This document shows positions 57,519-64,000 of a stretch of 64,000 bases of DNA, in pieces (within the stretch, counting starts at the first letter, position 1; each line of letters starts with the position of its first letter). Location: positions 27,387,485 through 27,451,484 of the forward strand of contig OZ038433.1 of NCBI GenBank assembly GCA_964036275.1, written 5' to 3'. The notes under the pieces are model-generated. The model did no database searches. It had not been told where the DNA came from and saw only the letters and a list, made by a program, of their open reading frames with translations. Both the position numbers and the translations under genes were made by a program. This stretch comes from Litoditis marina (Eukaryota > Nematoda > Chromadorea > Rhabditida > Rhabditidae).

Positions 57519-58920
57519 ATATAGGACCCGGCAAACTAAAAGATTTCGGAAAAGGCCATTTATTCTCCGCTTTTGGTATTTTTGTCTTGTTTCCAGGGTG
57601 AAGTCAGCAAACTTTTTGATTTGAGCTAAAATTGACGTAACTTTCGAATGAATTGGTTGGTTGTTATTTCTTGTACAGTCGCTAGAGCAATGATTCATTC
57701 CAAAATCCTTGAAATCACTAGGTGAAAGTTCCCGGGCTAGACTTGAAATCAGGAAAATTTCCATTGCAAGAAGATCGACTGTCCGAGAAATTGCCACGGC
57801 AAAAAGTTCGAGTTTGGCGCGACCGGACTGAACTGTCCGGTATATGAGAATGATAATAATCTTATGTTGAGTTTATATATTTTCACCGTTTACATAATTG
57901 TTTCATCTATGCATCTCGCAGTTACTCAGGTCTACCTACTCTATTTCGATCTGAAGTCTACATTGTGAAAATGTTGATTTGAATAGTTGTTAATTTTAAT
58001 CTTTCGTTCAGTATTAAGTTTAGGTTTTCTTTTAAAAAGGTGCTATTTAAGTTTTAATTCTTATTTCATGATTTGAATAGATCTTGTAAGCTGAACCGTG
58101 TGCCATGTATGCGTCATGAACCAATGAGTCAAATCAATCGATGGCGCATTGAACCTGTCTCGCGTCGGCGCTCTCTCGCATTCGCATACTCTCTCATTGT
58201 GGCATGTGCCCATTGGCTCCGCCCACTCGCCCATGGCATGGTATCAGACAGCCGAGCTTCCCCCATATCCGACCGTGAGATTCACGTGTTGTACCGGGTG
58301 AAAGCTAATGTTGCCAGGCCTTTCAATACAAGTGGACACAAATACAATTAGTTTCATAGATAATAGGTGTTTTAATGGGAATACGCTACGGAATGAAGTA
58401 TTTATGTAAAAGAAACCATTCAAAGACGATAGACAAACAAAAAAATGAATATCAGCGTGGTTAGAAGACACACTTTTTGAGCAACAGTCTCTTTTAGAAA
58501 GGTAGCAATATAAAAAGGGTTTAAGTGAACTCTAGAGATGCAAAATTAGTTTTTGGAGTTTTTCTCGTTATTGTAGTTTCATTTTCTGCCAAGGCAATTT
58601 CATCGAGTGCGAAATTTTTGCCCTGCAACATTTTTCGATAAACACCTGTGTTCTCAGATGTTCGTCGGCTATCTTGCCGGGGCAACAGTTTTGAATTTGT
58701 GAGTTCAACCTCCGCACTTTTTGCTGTTTTTTGATACATTTGGGACGCAATCAACGTTTTCAGTTGAAAGTTCGAAAACCTCGAAATTTCTAAGGCTTTC
58801 GTTCAATTTTCACCTTTTCTCTGAGCGATATCACCCTCCGGTTCAATCTTCGACAAAAAAGACCAAAAGCGGAGAATAAATGGCCTTTTCCGAAATCTTT
58901 TAGTTTGCCAGGTCTTATAT
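57519..58920. mobile_element. Non-autonomous DNA transposon with ~60-bp TIRs
   Basis: The left arm (57519-57578) starts ATATAGGACCCGGCAAACTA and runs through TTCGGAAAAGGCC and TTATTCTCCGCTTTTGG. The right arm (58855-58920) is its inverse, ending GCCAGGTCTTATAT. The 1.3-kb interior has no transposase-like frame. It sits between the two activin-receptor-like paralogues. Confidence 0.85.
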
Positions 58921-59343
58921 GAATGTTATCCTCGAGTTATGTACTCGAAAACAGTAGCAACGAATTTTACTCGAAAATATTATTTCAATAGTTGACGATG
59001 GGTTGAAAAAACATTGTTTTAAATTATTGGGCATATTTTTGCGGAATCTGAAACTGGTTGTTGTGGTTGTGAAGAAACTTCCAGGTTTTTTAGTTACTCC
59101 CAAAAAACTACAGTGCGGTGTTTCTTTTGGCCGAAAACCGCCGGTTGTATGCGATTTGGCACGGAATCGCAATTTCAGATGTCGGGTAAAACCATGCGTG
59201 TCTCGCCCACCACGGTATACTATATTATCATCGACCATGCGTAAACACAACGGTTCGGACATTTTATTCTCTGAAATGTTTTGGTCAAAACAGCTAAAAT
59301 CTATTTGCATTCCTGTCACGCTGTCTTTACAGTAAATAGTTGT

Positions 59344-59432
59344 CGTTTGCAGAGTCACGTGAAGCGTGTTGAACACAGCAGAACTTAGAAACGTGCAGTG
59401 ACAAAGTGCACGATGCCTCATTAGAATGCTAA
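59344..59432 (-). repeat. MITE-like repeat, family TCACGTAAA/TTTCACGTGA, partial inverted copy
   Basis: GTCACGTGAAGCGTGTTGAA, then ACAGCAGAACTTAGAAACGT and GTGCACGATGCCTCATTAG, the reverse complement of copy 2. Confidence 0.7.
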
Positions 59433-60893
59433 CTGTTTGTGAATATAAGTCTGGGGTTCGATTCCCCATACCTCCACCACTACGGAAACGTTTCACGTTT
59501 CCGCGCCCAAATTAAGTTAACACAAACAGAAAGTGATAAAATGTTCATGTCGCAAAAGATCAAAAAACTCCAAAAAAGAATGTCGATCGAAGAGCCTGGC
59601 TGACTCATCACTCTTGCTTATAAGCCTTTCCTCGTATCTGTAATGCAATCTATAAAAAAACGGACACGCACTGACGTCATGGTACGTGACGTGATTCTGG
59701 GATATTACGGTAACTGGTAGAGGATTATATTGCTTTATATAGATTATATAGACCCCTTTCTATATTCAATACGCAATGCAGCCTGTTCTACACAGAGTAT
59801 ACATATTTCCAGCAAACAACCTCGTTGTACAGCCAGAAAAAAAACGTATCTCGATCACATCGTGTTGTTTACGCTCCCGTATACGTTTTGATACCCTATA
59901 CCTAAAGCTCGGTGAGCTGTTCGGGTGAAAAATACAATTTACACCCATATTCGTATTTTCTGTGACGCGTTGACCAAATATTCATCCCATTATCCGAACA
60001 TGATTGTGACATCACGCTGTTGTTAACCAAAACCAATCCTGTTTACGTGGACAATTAATCATGCAATGTGTACACTACAAATACAGGTGAAATCTTAGGT
60101 GGCGTAAATAGCTCATCGAGCAAAAGCTTTACTAGTAATGAGTGAGACAGAGTTTCGGGAAAAATGGGTACGGTAGGTATTGGGATCATGCTGCATTTGT
60201 TATTAAAACCACCTTTTCACTATACTCACAAAGAGAAATAACGGGAAAAGGTTTTTTTCGTGAAGAGTTTACAAACAGTTGTTGCACGCTTCTGAAAATA
60301 TTGCGAGTTTACTTGTTAGTCGATTCAAGAATACATTTAACGCAATCACGATCGTTCTACACTCATACACCTGTTTTAGGTAGTTGAACGTTTCTTTCAC
60401 GTTTCGTAAAAAAGAGTGGTGGAATAAAGATGAAACCCATGTTTTTCATATCCCATCATTATTCTCACTTCCTCTCAAACATCAGGCACGAATAGGTGAT
60501 TATGTGTAAGAGAAGAGAATATCGACCAAAGTTTGTTTACAAGAATGCAGATACAGAAGATTGTTATCGTGAATACAAATACGCAATATATAAATACCTC
60601 GGCCACACCTCTCAATTCATTCAGTTATGGAAGAAATGGTCTACTCAAGCCCGGACCGTTCGGCTTATCCTTCGTCTCACAAAATGGCTCACGTGAGTTG
60701 GCGAGTTACAGAACCCTTTGATGACGTCAACACTATCTTGCGTTGATTGCGGGAGTGTTGCTCTCATACCGGCCTAGAACGTTAGGACAATTATGATGAA
60801 CAAAAATAACTCGACATTCAATCGGGAATGTGTCAGTTGAGTGCGACATTCTTAATGGATACTCGCGTGGCACGTGAGCAAAGCTCACGTCAG
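59433..60893. other. Unassigned sequence upstream of paralogue B
   Basis: No supported gene. A tRNA-like TGGGGTTCGATTCCCCA at about 59451-59467 has no matching acceptor stem. Frames at 60142 and 60496 lack motifs. Confidence 0.4.
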
Positions 60894-62291
60894 ATGAACA
60901 GGCACCGTTCACGTTCACTTTGCGGAAACAGTGACCATTCAGTTGGCAAGACGAAACCCGATATTCAGATGCCGGGATATCGAAGCACACTTACTCTGAC
61001 ATTAGAGGTTTCATCTGTTGAGAGAGAAAGTTGGATAAGAAAGTTGAATAAATCTCACAAAGTGAACCATAGTCACTTAAACTTTATTGCAAAATTCAAA
61101 TGGGTAATATTATTTTGAGCCACGAGGCTAACTGTAGCGCAATGAACATGATGTGTGTTGCAGGTCAAACTCTCACTTGGACTCATGCTGGTTGTTTCTC
61201 TGGTGGGACTAGTGGTGACCGTCCAGTATTTCAGTGGAGCTCTGCACTCAGTTGAAACCTCGGGAAAGGCAGAAAGGTCAAAACTCAATGAAAACCTTCT
61301 TTCTGGAAATCGATCGAAAACGTGGAGTGACTCTACCGTAGTTTTCGCAGTTCCACGAAACCAGCCAGAAACACATGGCAACCTGCTTTAATTCTGAAAT
61401 TCATACACATGCACAAAGCTTTTACGAATAGCTGTTCCATCTCGTCTGGGTGGTAAATTGGTAGAATTCAGTTTGGATTTTGAAGGTTTCCAGTGAAATT
61501 CCGATAGCTCTAACTATTCCTTTTCTACTTCTGATTATTGTTTCTAGGTAAACATAGCTCTAAGCATGTACGGCGAACTTACAGAACAGTTCGGAAAAAA
61601 CCGGCTGAACTGCTCTTCAGGCTTATCAGGTGACATATGATCAGAACAAACAAGCATGAGACAGAAAACAATAGGAAACCAGTGTATACATTTTCAGGGC
61701 ACTCCCGAGAAGTTCTTTCGGTTCATTCGATTCGGAGGGACGGCAGTACATGAACTGTAGTTCGATGGAGAACGGGCGCAAGTCGGTGAAGAAATGTCTG
61801 CTGAATGAGGAAAAGGCCATGGGAGCCCGCCCACTTCAGCTGGCCTGCTACACCGTTTTCGGGAAAAATGGGCCACAGTCTCAAGGCTGCTGGATCCATC
61901 AGAATGTTAGTTTGGTTGATTTGTCTGATAACTGTATCATAGCTCAACATTTTTGGCAAAATCCTACATAGCAACTCTAAAAGTACTATTGATATGAAAC
62001 AAAACACGGGAGTGTGGTATGACGGCATTGCTAAGATGATCTGACCTTTTCGTTTCTCAATGTTCCAGAGTGTTGAAAACGGCGAAGCAGTTTTCGACAT
62101 CTTACATGAATTGCTGTGTAAGCGAAATACTCAAGTCTCAACATATATCGGAACAGAAAAAGTGCATTTCTAACCTTCACTTATTCCAGGAAGCCCTCGG
62201 TAGTTGTGAGCAGGACAAGTGTGACTTCGACAGTGGACTCGAAGAAGAATTCCGCTTCTGCTGCTGCCGCGGACACGGATGTAACCGTTGA
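60894..62291 (+). CDS. Kinase-less activin type II receptor ectodomain-like protein, paralogue B
   Basis: Exons: 60894-61007, 61164-61276, 61698-61905 and 62190-62291. The phases (0, 2, 0) join, giving 178 residues. Exon 1 starts right after CACGTCAG and encodes a 38-residue polar head (MNRHRSRSLCGN...). Residues 41-60 form one transmembrane helix (LSLGLMLVVSLVGLVVTVQY), so a type II orientation with the C-terminus outside is likely. The outer part has ten cysteines at 96, 109, 126, 140, 151, 156, 169-171 and 176. The motifs are NCSSMENGRKSVKKC, LACYTVFG, SQGCWIHQN and RFCCCRGHGCNR. This matches paralogue A cysteine for cysteine and the type II activin/BMP receptor ectodomain pattern, with no kinase. 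The protein ends two residues after the last Cys. Inferred role: ligand trap or co-receptor for TGF-beta-type signals. Confidence 0.85.
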
Positions 62292-62525
62292 AAGAAAAAG
62301 AAACTGAAGTCGTCCTAACCCAAATTGCAAAAATCGAAAGATGTCGAAACTGTCTTCCAAACAAACTTGTCCACTGATCACGTGTAGTTGAGATTTGTTC
62401 ATTATAGTTGAATCCAATCAAACAAGTAGTATTTGTAGTCGAAAAGAAACAGAAAATTCCGATATTAACCTCCCTCAATTACCTCCCCCGATCTCGCTGT
62501 GTTGTATGTGTGTGCGTGATTCTTC

Positions 62526-62531
62526 AATAAA
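62526..62531 (+). promoter_or_regulatory. Poly(A) signal AATAAA of paralogue B
   Basis: TTCAATAAAATG about 235 nt after the stop codon; the first AATAAA downstream on this strand that I see. Confidence 0.5.
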
Positions 62532-62539
62532 ATGTCGCT

Positions 62540-63237
62540 GTCTTTTTTATACGGAAGGGACGCAATTTGAGATCGAATTCAACATCCGTTCAAGAAACAA
62601 TCTAAGAAAAGTGGCATCAATGTACAATGAAAAATGGAAAAAAATGAAAGAAGGTCATTTCGTAAACATGATTGATCTGCAAAAACGGCAAAGTTGTTGC
62701 CCGAAAACTATCGAGAAAAGAGCAGATGTATGCAAAATGAAGTTGAGGTCAGCTTTTACTACTATTGAAAACATTGGAATTTACTGATTAGTGTTTCTTA
62801 ATGAAGTCTCTCGTTCAGAGACTTATTGACCTAGAATAACGGAGTTCGTTGTGTTTTGCGCGTTTTGTATTTTGTCTGTAATTTTATTTGGCTAGTTCAG
62901 TTTTGGCTCGAGCAATATCGATATTTCACGAAGCGACAGTAAAATCAGCAGTATAGCGCTATAAAATGGAGAACTCTAATGTGTTTAAAAGTGGAAGCCT
63001 ACAGATACGGTTTGCTCTTTCCGAAACAAGAGTATACGGTGTAAGTTCATCAAGAATGCGTTTGGTTCATGCAATGAATGTTTCGTGTTGGTATTATCTT
63101 CGCTTTTGTGTTGAGCGTTTGTGAAAACGCGAAGTCATGCTTCAAATAACTTCTCCGAAACTAAACTCGGTACTTTGTCACACTTTCGAGTCCCCTCTAC
63201 GAAATTTCACTCGAGAAATATTCTAAAGATGTAATAT
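62540..63237. other. Unassigned sequence
   Basis: A 130-residue frame (62395-62787) starts inside the 3' UTR of paralogue B. It has no recognised motif and is not called. Confidence 0.4.
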
Positions 63238-63960
63238 ACCATTTGAGTCCTACACTGATCGATTGAACTTTCTCTAAACGCGCCCGTTATACTATCGTAG
63301 AATTAAAACTGACATTCTACAAGCACAAAAGATATTAATTGGACAATCACTAATGCCTACAAAATATCTCGTTCGGTCTTCTTTGCCTCGCGACCCGTTT
63401 AGGTTAATATTCCCTAAAAATAAATTCTTAGATCATAACTGGTTTTTCAATAGGGTGGTTACGTATTGGAATTGTATTTCTAAAGCTATACCTCATTTCA
63501 AAACAATTGACCAATTACGAGTCTTTCTAGATGTGTTCAAAATATCTCGTTCGGTCTTCTTTGCCTCGCGACCCGTTTAGGTTAATATTCCCTAAAAAGA
63601 AATTCTTAGATCACAACTGGTTTTTCAATAGGGTGGTTACGTATTGGAATTGTATTTCTAAAGATATACCTCATTTCAAAACAATTGACCAATTACGAGT
63701 CTTTCTAGATGTGTTGTTAACGGAGACTTTTATTGAACCACCTGCACAGCTTACTTAGTCTATCTATATTCTCGTTGTATAGTATAATCATAGTTATATG
63801 TGTCATAGTCATTAGATTCTGTTTTTCTGCTTCACTGGTGACTTTGTTTATGTTTCATGTTTTACCACTCCTTCTACTCCCGTGTAGTATTACGAGTAAG
63901 CTCCCCTTAACTTGTAGGTAAGGTTTTGTCGCCTTACCCCTTAGGGGTTCTACATATTTG
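63238..63960 (+). pseudogene. LINE 3' fragment with internal tandem duplication
   Basis: Only the C-terminal tail of a LINE ORF2 remains: PLYYRRIKTDILQAQKIL (frameshifted from the preceding codons), then SLPRDPFRLIFPKNKFLDH and FFNRVVTYWNCISKAIPHF. The same region occurs in the 27.8-30.6-kb LINE as FYYRRLKYDLL and LPRDRLRLIIRDRKIL, so both belong to one family. The 3' UTR has CTTACCCCTTAGGGGTTCT, like the other element. The tail segment is duplicated at 63361-63718. Confidence 0.85.
63361..63718. repeat. 179-bp direct tandem duplication in the LINE tail
   Basis: The unit beginning AAATATCTCGTTCGGTCTTC occurs at 63361 and again at 63540, nearly identical, differing at only a few positions (for example AAAAATAAATTC versus AAAAAGAAATTC). 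179 is not a multiple of three, so the second copy is in another frame. Confidence 0.95.
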
Positions 63961-64000
63961 TTCACTATTTTTCTGTGTTGTTAAGTTAACACTTGTGAAT

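Noticed and set aside
59440..59480. tRNA T-loop-like TGGGGTTCGATTCCCCA
   Set aside because: No matching acceptor or anticodon stem is found within the right distance upstream.
61155..61391. Start of paralogue B placed at an internal alternative codon near 61155
   Set aside because: A TGA lies just upstream in that frame. The exon at 60894-61007 supplies a proper ATG and joins in phase.
62395..62787. 130-residue plus-strand frame after paralogue B
   Set aside because: It starts in the 3' UTR and spans the likely poly(A) signal. No recognisable domain.
1..64000. CRISPR arrays, bacterial operons, rRNA genes
   Set aside because: The window is eukaryotic with spliced genes. The only regular array is the tRNA-Glu tandem repeat, and no rRNA-like sequence was seen.

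Overview
The window looks like nuclear DNA of a rhabditid (clade V) nematode, possibly Caenorhabditis or a relative. The reasons are AT-rich sequence, introns ending in TTTCAG or TTCCAG, first coding exons preceded by trans-splice-like acceptors, a Srg-superfamily chemoreceptor, and a formin with N-terminal zinc fingers that matches the nematode FOZI-1 architecture. All gene models here were read by hand from splice sites, reading phase and protein motifs; none has been checked by alignment or RNA.

Layout. Positions 1-8795 are the right end of a tandem array with a repeat unit of about 441 bp. Each unit carries one minus-strand tRNA-Glu(TTC) gene with a T-rich Pol III terminator. Sixteen copies are full length (14 identical), three are degenerate and one is truncated. 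A short coding-looking remnant abuts the array. At 9751-10875 lies a transposon with about 100-bp terminal inverted repeats (TIRs) and no transposase. It is followed by a chemoreceptor-like fragment and a 3-exon gene for a 107-residue single-pass membrane protein. At 14955-16716 is a broken LINE.

From 37099 down to 19901 on the minus strand is a large gene of about 21 exons. Its product of roughly 765 residues has two C2H2-like zinc fingers, low-complexity linkers and a divergent FH2 domain. I call it a fozi-1 orthologue. Its introns hold an antisense LINE, several palindromic MITEs and GA/CT tracts, and one exon's splice acceptor lies inside the last bases of a MITE.

The next 5.5 kb or so are mostly MITEs and unassigned sequence. 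At 42959-46580 (+) is a complete 7-exon, 342-residue seven-transmembrane receptor (srv-like). At 51387-52812 (+) is a possible 70-residue secreted peptide gene. At 55040-62291 (+) are two paralogous genes encoding small proteins with an N-terminal hydrophobic anchor or signal. Both carry a ten-cysteine domain with the pattern of type II activin/TGF-beta receptor ectodomains (GCW, then FCCC-x-G-x2-CN) but have no kinase. These two are the best candidates for an undescribed system, for example a ligand trap or co-receptor. The window ends in a LINE 3' fragment with an internal 179-bp tandem duplication.
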